Positions 6,691-14,094 are shown, numbered from the stretch's first letter. The stretch is DNA of 14,542 bases from an uncultured Gammaproteobacteria bacterium (GCA_929200175.1 CAKMYR010000020.1:1-14542), one strand, 5' to 3'. The notes: generated by a model not told the origin, from the letters alone. A program made the numbers and translations.

Positions 6691-8565
6691 TCATGGATAA
6701 AATTTTGAAGTAATAGGGTAGCGCCTTTCTTTGCCAAATGAATTTTTAGTTATTTTAGGTCCAACTGTGCTTTGATATCTTTTATGCTCATTACTAAAAA
6801 CCATTCTACTAATTTTTTTCACAATATCGGCATCAAAACCCTTATCAATTATTTGCTTAACTGCTAATTTTTTTTCAATTAATAATTCTAATATAGAATC
6901 TAATTGTTCATAATTCGGCAGTGAATCTTTATCTAATTGATCTTTTGCTAACTCTGCTGAAGGCTCTCTTTCAATTACTCTATTAGGAATTACATAAGAT
7001 ATTGAATTTCTATAATTAGCTAATTTATATACTAAAGTTTTATTTACATCTTTTAATGGCGCAAATCCACCAGACATATCACCATATAAAGTAGCATATC
7101 CTACTGCCATTTCAGATTTGTTACTTGTTGTAATAACAATTTTATTAAATTTGTTCGCCAACGACATTAATATATTGCCACGAATACGAGCTTGTAAATT
7201 TTCTTCTGTTATATCTTCTTTAGTTCCTTTAAATAACTCTTTTAATTCTTGATTAAAACTTTTTACTATATCACTAATATTAATTTGATGATATTTTATA
7301 TTCATATTTTTAGTCTGCTCTTTAGCATCAATTATGCTAATACTTGAAGTATATATATGTGGCATCATAACAGCTTGAACATTATCATTACCTAATGCAT
7401 CTGCAGTTATAGCTAAAGTTAGTGCAGAATCAATCCCTCCAGATAAGCCAATAATAGCGCCATCAAATATATTATTTTTCATAACATAATCTTTGGTTGA
7501 TAATACCAAAGCATCATAAATATCTTTTTCAATGTTTTGGTTATTGTTTTGATATATTGGCTTATATATACTATGAGATACCTCTTTAAAAAAAGGGAAT
7601 TGATTAGTTATTTTTGCTTGAGAATCAATTACAAAAGAACCTCCATCAAAAACTAGGTCGTCTTGCCCTCCAATCATATTTACATAAATAAAATCAACAT
7701 TATTATCTATAACTCTTTTTTTAATGATATTAATACGATTATCATGTTTGCCAATTTGAAATGGTGATGCGTTTATGCTTATTAAAGTTTGAGCACCTAA
7801 ATTAACTAGCTCTTCAACTGGTTTTTTTTCCCAAGCATCTTCACATATTAATAAGCCTATTTTTTTTTGTTGGCATTCAAAAATAAAAGATTTATTACCT
7901 GCTACAAAATAACGCTTTTCATCAAATACTCCATAATTAGGTAATACTTGTTTATGATAAAAACGAATTCTAGATTTTTGAATTAAACATGCACTATTAT
8001 ATAAATTACCGTCAACTTTAGTAGGCGCGCCAAATACAATACTAATAGACGATGGAATTTGTGATTTTATGTATTCAATTTTATCTTTAGTTTGGATTAT
8101 AAAATCATCACGCAACAATAAATCTTCTGGAGGATATCCAACTAATGCTAATTCAGGAAATATTACTAGATTAGCTTTATTTTTATAAGATTCTAAAGAA
8201 AAATCTATAATTTTTTTCGCATTATTATTTAAATCGCCAACAACAGGGTTAATTTGGGCGATTTCTATTTTTAAAGGTTTTGAGGTTTCAGAAATTTTTT
8301 TTAGCTGATTTAGCCAAAATTCTGCCTTGTCTTTACTGCCTTTTAATTGTGCTTGCTCTAATTTAGTATTAGCAACTACTTCAGCTGGATTAATTTCTAA
8401 AACATCAGCAAACAACCAAGCATGTATTTCAGAAAATGCAGCTTTGCCAGAGCTATATTTACTTAAATTAGATTGATTTATATTAAATTCTTTGGCTATT
8501 TTATAGTCTGAAAAGCCTGTCTTATCGCGGATTTCCTTTAAATAATCTTTGGTTTTTTTAATCAT
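6691..8565 (-). CDS. nadE: Glutamine-dependent NAD+ synthetase with an N-terminal helix-turn-helix domain
   Basis: The enzyme part makes NAD+ from nicotinic acid adenine dinucleotide, ATP and glutamine-derived ammonia. Numbered from the ATG at 8565 (624 residues), the glutaminase has Glu138 in FPELALVGYPPEDL, Lys205 in YHKQVLPNYG and Cys241 in LLICEDAW. The synthetase has SGGIDS at 375-380. Both catalytic sets look intact. Family members usually begin at the KIEIAQINPVVGD segment and are about 540 residues; here about 96 residues precede it. They contain SDYKIAKEFNINQSNLSKY and SGK, a Cro/XRE-type helix-turn-helix. ALTLE-like helices follow with EINPAEVVANTKLEQAQ and FWLNQL, resembling phage-related regulators of the DUF3693 kind. 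A GTG at 8595 would add ten residues. The ATG is preferred because the regulator family begins near it and a TATAAT lies between the two. parE follows after 55 bases. The enzyme is certain; the regulatory role is inferred. Confidence 0.93.
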   Translation of the reverse strand: MIKKTKDYLKEIRDKTGFSDYKIAKEFNINQSNLSKYSSGKAAFSEIHAWLFADVLEINPAEVVANTKLEQAQLKGSKDKAEFWLNQLKKISETSKPLKIEIAQINPVVGDLNNNAKKIIDFSLESYKNKANLVIFPELALVGYPPEDLLLRDDFIIQTKDKIEYIKSQIPSSISIVFGAPTKVDGNLYNSACLIQKSRIRFYHKQVLPNYGVFDEKRYFVAGNKSFIFECQQKKIGLLICEDAWEKKPVEELVNLGAQTLISINASPFQIGKHDNRINIIKKRVIDNNVDFIYVNMIGGQDDLVFDGGSFVIDSQAKITNQFPFFKEVSHSIYKPIYQNNNQNIEKDIYDALVLSTKDYVMKNNIFDGAIIGLSGGIDSALTLAITADALGNDNVQAVMMPHIYTSSISIIDAKEQTKNMNIKYHQINISDIVKSFNQELKELFKGTKEDITEENLQARIRGNILMSLANKFNKIVITTSNKSEMAVGYATLYGDMSGGFAPLKDVNKTLVYKLANYRNSISYVIPNRVIEREPSAELAKDQLDKDSLPNYEQLDSILELLIEKKLAVKQIIDKGFDADIVKKISRMVFSNEHKRYQSTVGPKITKNSFGKERRYPITSKFYP

Positions 8566-8574
8566 ATTTTGTAT

Positions 8575-8604
8575 ATTATAGTTATTTTTTACCACTAGTA
8601 ATAA
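8575..8604 (-). promoter_or_regulatory. Possible nadE promoter, close to the start codon
   Basis: On the minus strand a perfect TATAAT (8580-8575) lies 9 bases before the ATG at 8565. TTATTA (8604-8599), matching four of six -35 positions, is 18 bases upstream of it. If used, the transcript would begin only a few bases before the ATG, fitting the absence of a Shine-Dalgarno and excluding the GTG at 8595 as the start. It overlaps the TAGTTA repeats, so a protein bound to them would block it. Confidence 0.4.
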
Positions 8605-8668
8605 CTACTTAATATAGTTAAAAAATACTATGTAGTTAAAAATAACATAATTAACATCGTAAGTTATT
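8579..8668. repeat. Cluster of TAGTTA/GTTA repeats upstream of nadE, candidate operator
   Basis: TAGTTA occurs on the plus strand at 8579-8584, 8615-8620 and 8633-8638, and on the minus strand at 8607-8602. Extended to a GTTA core, further copies are at 8663-8666 (plus) and, as TAAC, at 8643-8646 and 8652-8655. TAGTTATT at 8579-8586 and AATAACTA at 8600-8607 form a perfect 8-base inverted repeat with a 13-base spacer. The copies at 8615 and 8633 extend to nearly matching 14-base direct repeats (TAGTTAAAAAATAC and TAGTTAAAAATAAC) 18 bases apart. The cluster covers the likely nadE promoter. Operator function is inferred. Confidence 0.5.
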
Positions 8669-8728
8669 GATTTATAATTTAATTTTTATAAATTATTAAT
8701 GATTAAGAAAAAAATAATTATGGGGTAT

Positions 8729-8745
8729 TAGCTTAATTTAAGCTA
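8729..8745. repeat. Palindrome between argF and nadE
   Basis: TAGCTTAATTTAAGCTA is an 8-base perfect inverted repeat around one base. It can fold as a 6-base stem with a 5-base loop. The flanks are unusually G-rich for this region (GGGG at 8722-8725, and tandem AGAGT units at about 8752-8766). On the minus strand, a run of seven T (8715-8709) follows 13 bases after the arm, too far for a standard terminator. It may be an argF 3' end signal or a regulatory site. The rest of the 206-base gap to argF shows nothing else I can name. Confidence 0.35.
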
Positions 8746-8801
8746 TAAATAAGAGTAGAGTAGAGGTGTGTTGATTTTTAAATTAAATAATAAAAAATTA
8801 T

Positions 8802-9698
8802 TTAAAGTTTATTCATTAAAAATAACAGTAAAGCTTTTTGTGAATGCAGTCTATTTTCAGCCTCATCCCACACTAAACTTTGTTTGCCGTCAATTACTTC
8901 GTCTGTAACTTCATTGCCTCTATGTGCTGGCAAACAATGCATAAAAACTGCATTACTTTTAGCATGTAGCATCAAATTAGAATCTACTGTAAAGTTTTTA
9001 AAATGTATTTTATTTTTTGCATGCTCTTGTCCCATACTAAACCAAGTATCAGTAACAACTAAGTCAGCATCTTTACAAGCCTCAATAGCATTTTCTTTAA
9101 TATCAATATATTTTGCGTATTTTGCAATAAATTTATCTTTAGGTCTACAGATATAAGGTGTAGCTATATTGAGCTTAAAATCGAATATTTTGGCAGCCTG
9201 CATATAAGTATTACACATATTATTGCCATCGCCAACCCAAGCTACTGTTTTATTTTTAATTGATCCGCAATGCTCTTTATAGGTCATCATATCTGCTAAT
9301 AATTGGCAAGGATGAGAATCATCAGACAAAGCATTGATTATAGGCACAGTAGAATTATAAGCAAAATTATTTATATCTTGATGGCTAGATAAACGCATTA
9401 CTACACAATCTACCATCGAGCTAATAACAATAGCGCTATCTTTTATGCTTTCTCCACGACCTAGTTGAATATTTTCACTTAATAAAAATAAAGCATGGCC
9501 ACCAAGTTGAGCTAAGCCTGCTTCAAAAGAAATACGGGTACGAGTAGATTGTTTATCAAATACCATTGTGATAGTTTTATTTTTCAAAATATCATTTATT
9601 ACACCATCTTTATGCTGTTTTTTTAATTCAATCGCCTTATTAATTATTGTATTTAAAGATTCAATTGAAAAATCATCAAAATTGATAAAATGTTTCAT
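8802..9698 (-). CDS. argF: ArgF, ornithine carbamoyltransferase
   Basis: ArgF makes citrulline from ornithine and carbamoyl phosphate in arginine synthesis. At 298 residues it is a compact member of the family (about 300-335). STRTR (51-55) binds carbamoyl phosphate, HPCQLLADMMT (129-139) is the second conserved element, and VGDGNNMCNT (155-164) follows. DTWFSMGQE (217-225) and HCLPAHRG (254-261) bind ornithine; the HCLP motif separates ornithine from aspartate carbamoyltransferases. The ATG at 9698 overlaps the argD stop codon (ATGA, four bases), so the two genes are translationally coupled. No Shine-Dalgarno is seen, in keeping with coupling. The gene ends at a TAA at 8804-8802, followed by a 206-base gap before the nadE region. 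Confidence 0.96.
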   Translation of the reverse strand: MKHFINFDDFSIESLNTIINKAIELKKQHKDGVINDILKNKTITMVFDKQSTRTRISFEAGLAQLGGHALFLLSENIQLGRGESIKDSAIVISSMVDCVVMRLSSHQDINNFAYNSTVPIINALSDDSHPCQLLADMMTYKEHCGSIKNKTVAWVGDGNNMCNTYMQAAKIFDFKLNIATPYICRPKDKFIAKYAKYIDIKENAIEACKDADLVVTDTWFSMGQEHAKNKIHFKNFTVDSNLMLHAKSNAVFMHCLPAHRGNEVTDEVIDGKQSLVWDEAENRLHSQKALLLFLMNKL

Positions 9699-10852
9699 AA
9701 TTCGTTTATTATTTTTACTAATTTAGCTATCAGTATATCAGCTTGTTTTTGATTAATTATAAGAGGAGGAAGTAGTCTTATTGATTTGCCAGTAATGTTA
9801 ATTAATAGTTTATTATCCAATGCTTGTTGTAAAAGGCTAGAGCAATCTTGATTTAATTCAATAGCTAACATTAAACCTTTATGGCGAATTTCTACTATTT
9901 TTTCTGAAGATACAAGTTTGTTCTTTAAATTACAAGCTATATAATCCCCCATTTTTACAGCATTATTCGCAATATTATCTCTTTTTATAATATCTAATAC
10001 TTTAGATGCTGTGCTACAAACAAGAGGATTGCCACCAAAAGTAGAACCATGGCTTCCTGGGGTAAATAATTTTGCTGCATTGCCTTTAGCTAAACAAGCA
10101 GAAATAGGAACTCCATTTCCTAAAGCTTTACCTATTGTTAATAAATCAGGAGTAATATTATTATAAAAATAAGCAAAAAGTTTGCCAGTACGAGCAATGC
10201 CGGTTTGCACTTCATCAAGAATAAGTAACCATTTATTATTATCACAAATTTTTCTAACTAAATTAAGATAATTATCATCTGGAATGATAACTCCGCTTTC
10301 TCCTTGAATTGGCTCTAACATCACAGCTACTATATTTTCATTATTAATATGTTTTTTAATAGCGTTAATATCATTAAAATCTACATGAATAAACTCTTCT
10401 AATAAAGGGGCAAATCCTTTTTTTACATTGTCATTACCAGTAGCTGAAAGAGTCGCCATAGTTCTACCATGAAAACTTTTTTTTGCAGTTAATATTATTG
10501 GATTTTTAATATTTTTTTTATTTGCATATATGCGTGATATTTTAATTGCAGCCTCATTAGCCTCAGCCCCAGAATTAGCAAAAAAAGCTCTGTCCATATC
10601 TGTAAGTTTGCATAATTTTTCTGCTAAGTTTTGCTGATGTTTAATTTGATACCAATTGCTAGTGTGTATTAATTTTGCAGCTTGATCTTGAATAGCCTTA
10701 ACAATATCTTGCTGACAATGCCCTAAATTAACGACAGCAACTCCAGAAAGGGCATCAAGATATTTATTTTTTTTATCATCTATCAAATAACAACCATTTC
10801 CCTTGATAAAACTAACTTCAAGTGGCGCGTAATTTGACATTAAATAGGACAT
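9695..10852 (-). CDS. argD: ArgD, acetylornithine aminotransferase
   Basis: ArgD is a class III, pyridoxal-phosphate-dependent aminotransferase that converts N-acetylglutamate semialdehyde to N-acetylornithine; related enzymes also act on succinyl-diaminopimelate in lysine synthesis. At 385 residues it is normal length. Visible elements: NSGAEANEAAIK (93-104), SFHGRTMATLSATG (126-139), ILDEVQTGIARTG (211-223, Asp213 pairing with the cofactor ring), Lys242 in TIGKALGNG as the Schiff-base lysine, and HGSTFGGNPL (268-277). The ATG at 10852 gives MSYLMSNYAPL, matching the MSxLMxxYAxL beginning common in proteobacterial ArgD. Met5 (10840) is the alternative. It overlaps argF by four bases, forming a two-gene arginine operon. 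A palindrome 23 bases upstream could be a regulatory site. The acetylornithine role rests on the argF context. Confidence 0.94.
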   Translation of the reverse strand: MSYLMSNYAPLEVSFIKGNGCYLIDDKKNKYLDALSGVAVVNLGHCQQDIVKAIQDQAAKLIHTSNWYQIKHQQNLAEKLCKLTDMDRAFFANSGAEANEAAIKISRIYANKKNIKNPIILTAKKSFHGRTMATLSATGNDNVKKGFAPLLEEFIHVDFNDINAIKKHINNENIVAVMLEPIQGESGVIIPDDNYLNLVRKICDNNKWLLILDEVQTGIARTGKLFAYFYNNITPDLLTIGKALGNGVPISACLAKGNAAKLFTPGSHGSTFGGNPLVCSTASKVLDIIKRDNIANNAVKMGDYIACNLKNKLVSSEKIVEIRHKGLMLAIELNQDCSSLLQQALDNKLLINITGKSIRLLPPLIINQKQADILIAKLVKIINEL

Positions 10853-10874
10853 AATTTAAGAAAATATGGTTTAA

Positions 10875-10890
10875 TAAAATAATTATTTTA
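10875..10890. promoter_or_regulatory. 16-base palindrome upstream of argD, possible drifted ARG box
   Basis: TAAAATAATTATTTTA is a perfect palindrome ending 23 bases before the argD ATG. Its inner AAT-AATT-ATT fits the core of the E. coli ArgR box (TGAAT-WWWW-ATTCA), but the outer TG and CA are missing. It contains only A and T, so it may be chance in AT-rich DNA. The rest of the 176-base argD-hpf gap is AT-rich and otherwise featureless apart from the hpf leader elements. Confidence 0.25.
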
Positions 10891-10972
10891 AATCAAGTAT
10901 TATCATAAAATCTATAAAAATAATTAAGGTAATTTATAAAAAAATATTTTTTATTATAAATTCGTCCAAAAA

Positions 10973-11008
10973 TTGTACTAAAATTTACATAATTATATGT
11001 ATTTTTTT
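10973..11008 (+). promoter_or_regulatory. hpf leader: possible promoter with small hairpin and T run
   Basis: TTGTAC at 10973-10978 resembles a -35 box, with TATATG (10994-10999) or TATGTA (10996-11001) at 15-17 bases as weak -10 candidates. The same stretch contains TACATA-ATTA-TATGTA (10986-11001), a 6-base inverted repeat followed directly by seven T (11002-11008). It could be a promoter, or a weak intrinsic terminator or attenuator for a transcript starting further upstream. The sequence alone does not separate these. Confidence 0.3.
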
Positions 11009-11016
11009 ACTTAAAA

Positions 11017-11022
11017 AAGGAG
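11017..11022 (+). promoter_or_regulatory. Shine-Dalgarno of hpf (decides the start)
   Basis: AAGGAG lies six bases before the ATG at 11029, optimal spacing. A TTG at 11026 in the same frame would have only three bases of spacing, so the ATG is the start. Confidence 0.8.
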
Positions 11023-11028
11023 ACCTTG

Positions 11029-11331
11029 ATGCAACTAAATATTTCTGGACATCATATTGAAGTTACTGAAGCAATAAAACAATATTCTATTAATAAATTA
11101 TCTAAAATTAAAAATCATTTTGATCATTTAATTAGTATTAATATGATTTTAGAAGTGGAGAAAAACACTCAAAGTGCTGAGGCTACTATTCATTTAAAAG
11201 GAACAGATTTATTTGCCAAAGCAAAAAGTGATAATATGTATGCATCAATTGACAAAATGACTGATAAGTTAGATTCTCAAGTAAGAAAACATAAAGAAAA
11301 ATTAAAAAGCCATAGAAAACATAATAAATAA
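11029..11331 (+). CDS. hpf: HPF, short-form ribosome hibernation promoting factor
   Basis: HPF binds the small ribosomal subunit in the mRNA/tRNA channel and, in its short form together with RMF, helps build inactive 100S dimers in stationary phase or starvation. The 100-residue product matches short HPF (E. coli 95) and lacks the C-terminal dimerisation domain of long HPF. It begins MQLNISGHHIEVTEAI, the family opening. ATIHLKGTDLFAKAKSDNMYASID (residues 51-74) is the usual second half of the fold. The tail is strongly basic (VRKHKEKLKSHRKHNK), suited to rRNA binding. In many proteobacteria hpf follows rpoN; here it leads hpf-mgtE-radA-msrA instead. mgtE begins 32 bases downstream. YfiA/RaiA is the close alternative, but the basic tail and length favour HPF. 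Confidence 0.93.
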   Translation: MQLNISGHHIEVTEAIKQYSINKLSKIKNHFDHLISINMILEVEKNTQSAEATIHLKGTDLFAKAKSDNMYASIDKMTDKLDSQVRKHKEKLKSHRKHNK

Positions 11332-11363
11332 TCCAAATAATGTCAAAACTTGTTTAATAAATA

Positions 11364-12713
11364 ATGTCAAAAACCAAAAATGACTCTTTTGAGAAACGCC
11401 TTAAAAGACTATTAATCTCTATAGAAAATTCTTTATATGAAGAAGCAGCTAATCAACTTGCTACTTTGCATGCAGCAGAGGTTGCTCAATTATTAGAAAG
11501 TATTCCTAGTAATAGATTTGAAATTTGGAAAAATATAGATCATTCAAGACAAGGATATATTCTTAAAGAATTAAACGAAGAAGTAAGATCTAATTTTTTA
11601 AATAAAATGGATACAGAATCTATAGTGAAAGCTACAGAGGTTTTAGATACAGATGATTTAGCTGATATAGTTCCTGAATTGCCAGAATCAGCTTTACATA
11701 ATTTATTATTGACATTAGATAATAAGCATAAAAAACATTTAAAAAAAGTTTTGTCTTATCCAGTAAATTCTGCTGGTGGCTTGATGAATATTGATATTAT
11801 AACTGTTCGTGCCAATGTTTCTGTACAGGTAGTTATTCGTTATTTGCGCCTATTAAAGAAAATGCCGAACGACACAGATAAAATATTTGTAGTAGATAGA
11901 AATTATAAATATTTAGGCTATATCCATATATCAACTCTATTAACTAATGAAGAAGAGCAAGAAATATCTTCGTTAACTAATAATAGTTTAAAGCCAATTC
12001 AAGCTGATATAAATGCTAATGAAGTAGTTAGTTTGTTTGAAAAAAGAAACCTAATTTCTGCACCAGTAATTGATGAAAATAATTATCTTATAGGCAGAAT
12101 TACAATTGATGATGTTGTTGATCTTATTAGAATAGAAGCTGAAAAGTCGATGATGTCAATGGCTGGATTAGATCAAGAAGAAGATGTGTTTGCGCCAATT
12201 ATTCAAAGCACTAAAAGACGCAGTATTTGGCTTGGAATTAATCTTATTACAGTTTTTATTGCAATATTTTTTATTAGTTTATTTGAACAAACTCTTGAAA
12301 AAGTTATTGCTTTAGCAATTTTAATGCCTGTTGTAGCATCAATGGGAGGTATTGCTGGAACTCAAACTTTAATTTTAACAACAAGAGGCATTGCAACTGG
12401 CAGAATAAATATTTCTAATCTTAAAATATTAATTAGCAAAGAAGTAGCAATTGGAGTTTTAAATGGCTTAGCTTGGTCTGTAGTTATAGCTATACTAACT
12501 TATATCTGGTTTGAAAATATTATACTTAGCATAATAATTGCCTTAGCTATTATCGCAAATTTAATTGTTGCTGCTTTTTATGGCGCGTTTTTACCACTAA
12601 TCTTAAAAAAACTTAAAATTGATCCAGCATTAGCAGGAGGAGTTATTCTAACTACTATCACTGATATTATAGGATTCGTATGCTTTTTAGGTTTGGCAGC
12701 ATTAATAATGTAA
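11364..12713 (+). CDS. mgtE: MgtE, magnesium transporter
   Basis: MgtE is a dimeric inner-membrane Mg2+ channel gated by Mg2+ bound in its cytosolic domains. The 449 residues match the family (Thermus MgtE 450). Order: an acidic helical N domain (about 1-133; VLDTDDLADIVPELPES at 93-109), two CBS domains (about 137-255; SAGGLMNIDIITV and SAPVIDENNYLIGRITIDDVVDLI), the connecting plug helix (about 256-285) and five membrane segments (about 287-449). The pore segment MPVVASMGGIAGTQT (321-335) is the family signature. Asp434 in LTTITDIIGF corresponds to the selectivity aspartate known in Thermus. It starts 32 bases after hpf, and radA follows after seven bases, so it is probably in one operon. 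No clear Shine-Dalgarno precedes the ATG. Co2+ transport is a known side activity of the family. Confidence 0.96.
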   Translation: MSKTKNDSFEKRLKRLLISIENSLYEEAANQLATLHAAEVAQLLESIPSNRFEIWKNIDHSRQGYILKELNEEVRSNFLNKMDTESIVKATEVLDTDDLADIVPELPESALHNLLLTLDNKHKKHLKKVLSYPVNSAGGLMNIDIITVRANVSVQVVIRYLRLLKKMPNDTDKIFVVDRNYKYLGYIHISTLLTNEEEQEISSLTNNSLKPIQADINANEVVSLFEKRNLISAPVIDENNYLIGRITIDDVVDLIRIEAEKSMMSMAGLDQEEDVFAPIIQSTKRRSIWLGINLITVFIAIFFISLFEQTLEKVIALAILMPVVASMGGIAGTQTLILTTRGIATGRINISNLKILISKEVAIGVLNGLAWSVVIAILTYIWFENIILSIIIALAIIANLIVAAFYGAFLPLILKKLKIDPALAGGVILTTITDIIGFVCFLGLAALIM

Positions 12714-12720
12714 TATTTTT

Positions 12721-14094
12721 ATGATAAAAACTAAACTTGAATTTATTTGTAATAAGTGTAATGCTTCACACTTAAAGTGGGTAGGGCAGTGTACAAATTG
12801 TAAATCTTGGAATTCTTTAACAGAGCTTACCGTTCCAAAAAATAAATCAAAAATATCAAGCCTAGATGATTTACAATCATCAAAAATACAAAATTTATTT
12901 TCTGTCAAAACAAAAAATAAATCTAGAATTACAACTGGCTCTAAAGAATTAGACAGAACATTAGGCGGAGGGCTAGTTAAAGGCTCTATAGTTTTAATTG
13001 GAGGTAGCCCAGGTATTGGAAAATCAACACTTATATTACAAACTGTTGCTTTTATTAATAGAAAAGATAAAACCCTATATGTTAGTGGCGAAGAGTCAAT
13101 AGAACAAATAACTGAAAGAGCAATTCGTTTAGGTGTTAATTCGGATATTTTATTATTAAGCGAAACTTATTTAGAAAAAATTATTGAACTAGCAAAAAAG
13201 ATAAAACCAAAAGTTATGGTAATTGATTCTATTCAGACTATGGCAACTGATTTATCTGATTCTGCTCCGGGCTCAACTTCTCAAGTTAGAGATTGTGCAG
13301 CACAATTTACCCAATTTGCTAAAAAAACTAATTGTATTTTATTAATGATAGGACATGTAACTAAAGATGGCGCTTTAGCTGGACCTAGAATTCTTGAGCA
13401 TATGGTTGATACGGTACTTTATTTTGAAGGAGATCCAAGTGGTCGTTATCGTGTGATTAGAGCTGTTAAAAATCGTTTTGGTACAATCAACGAAATTAGC
13501 ATATTTGCTATGCAAGAAAATGGACTTAAACAAATCACAAATCCTTCGGCAATTTTTTTATCAAACCAAAATAAACCTTCTTCTGGCTCAATGATAACAG
13601 TTATTCGTGAAGCAACAAGGCCTATTATTATTGAAATACAAGCATTAGTTGACCATGCTAGTGAACATGTTAAACGCGTATGTTTAGGCTTAGATTACAA
13701 TCGGCTAACAATGCAATTAGCAGTATTACATAAACATGGAGGAATAGCTACTTACAATAAAGATGTTTTTATAAATATAGTAGGGGGAATTAAAGTTAAT
13801 GAAACAGCTTCTGATTTATCAATAATATTCGCTATTGTATCTAGTATAAAAAATATAATAATTCCTAAAACTTGGATTGTTTTTGGAGAAGTGGGGTTAA
13901 CAGGAGAAATAAGGCCAGTTTATAATGCACTTGAACGCTTAAAAGAAGCTAAAAAACACGGCTTTAAACTAGCTATCATTCCTTATGCTAATAAACCTAA
14001 AAAAGATTTAAAAGACTTTAAAATAATTGCTGTAGAAGATTTATATCAAGCACTTCAATATATGCTGAAAAATTCTATAACTATTAAAAAATAA
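12721..14094 (+). CDS. radA: RadA (Sms), DNA repair branch-migration ATPase
   Basis: RadA is a RecA-like hexameric ATPase that drives branch migration of recombination intermediates beside RecA. The 457 residues match E. coli (460). A four-cysteine zinc finger is at Cys10, Cys13, Cys24 and Cys27 (CNKC and CTNC). The Walker A loop is GGSPGIGKST (94-103) and the Walker B strand is VMVIDSIQT (165-173). The RadA-specific KNRFG motif is at 250-254. The C-terminal part (about 285-457) is the Lon-protease-like domain, with GGIKVNETASDLSI and FGEVGLTGEIRPV; RadA lacks protease activity. The ATG lies seven bases after the mgtE stop with no Shine-Dalgarno, which suggests coupling. Its own TAA overlaps the Shine-Dalgarno of msrA. 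Confidence 0.97.
   Translation: MIKTKLEFICNKCNASHLKWVGQCTNCKSWNSLTELTVPKNKSKISSLDDLQSSKIQNLFSVKTKNKSRITTGSKELDRTLGGGLVKGSIVLIGGSPGIGKSTLILQTVAFINRKDKTLYVSGEESIEQITERAIRLGVNSDILLLSETYLEKIIELAKKIKPKVMVIDSIQTMATDLSDSAPGSTSQVRDCAAQFTQFAKKTNCILLMIGHVTKDGALAGPRILEHMVDTVLYFEGDPSGRYRVIRAVKNRFGTINEISIFAMQENGLKQITNPSAIFLSNQNKPSSGSMITVIREATRPIIIEIQALVDHASEHVKRVCLGLDYNRLTMQLAVLHKHGGIATYNKDVFINIVGGIKVNETASDLSIIFAIVSSIKNIIIPKTWIVFGEVGLTGEIRPVYNALERLKEAKKHGFKLAIIPYANKPKKDLKDFKIIAVEDLYQALQYMLKNSITIKK

Noticed and set aside
8566..8595. GTG at 8595 as an earlier nadE start (ten extra residues)
   Set aside because: The extra residues (VKNNYNIQN-like) are low complexity, a TATAAT lies between GTG and ATG, and the helix-turn-helix family normally begins close to the ATG at 8565. 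Not fully excluded.
8785..8803. AAATAAT-AAAAA-ATTATTT hairpin at the argF stop codon
   Set aside because: A/T-only stem overlapping the stop codon; expected by chance in this composition and not stable enough for a terminator.
8884..9156. 90-codon open frame antisense to argF
   Set aside because: It mirrors conserved argF codons, has no family resemblance and no ribosome site; it is a shadow of argF. Other antisense or out-of-frame openings (for example 1323-1607, 1414-1629, 3259-3459, 3963-4187, 12702-12908) were dropped for the same reason.
11026..11028. TTG one codon before the hpf ATG
   Set aside because: The AAGGAG site has ideal spacing to the ATG and too little to the TTG.
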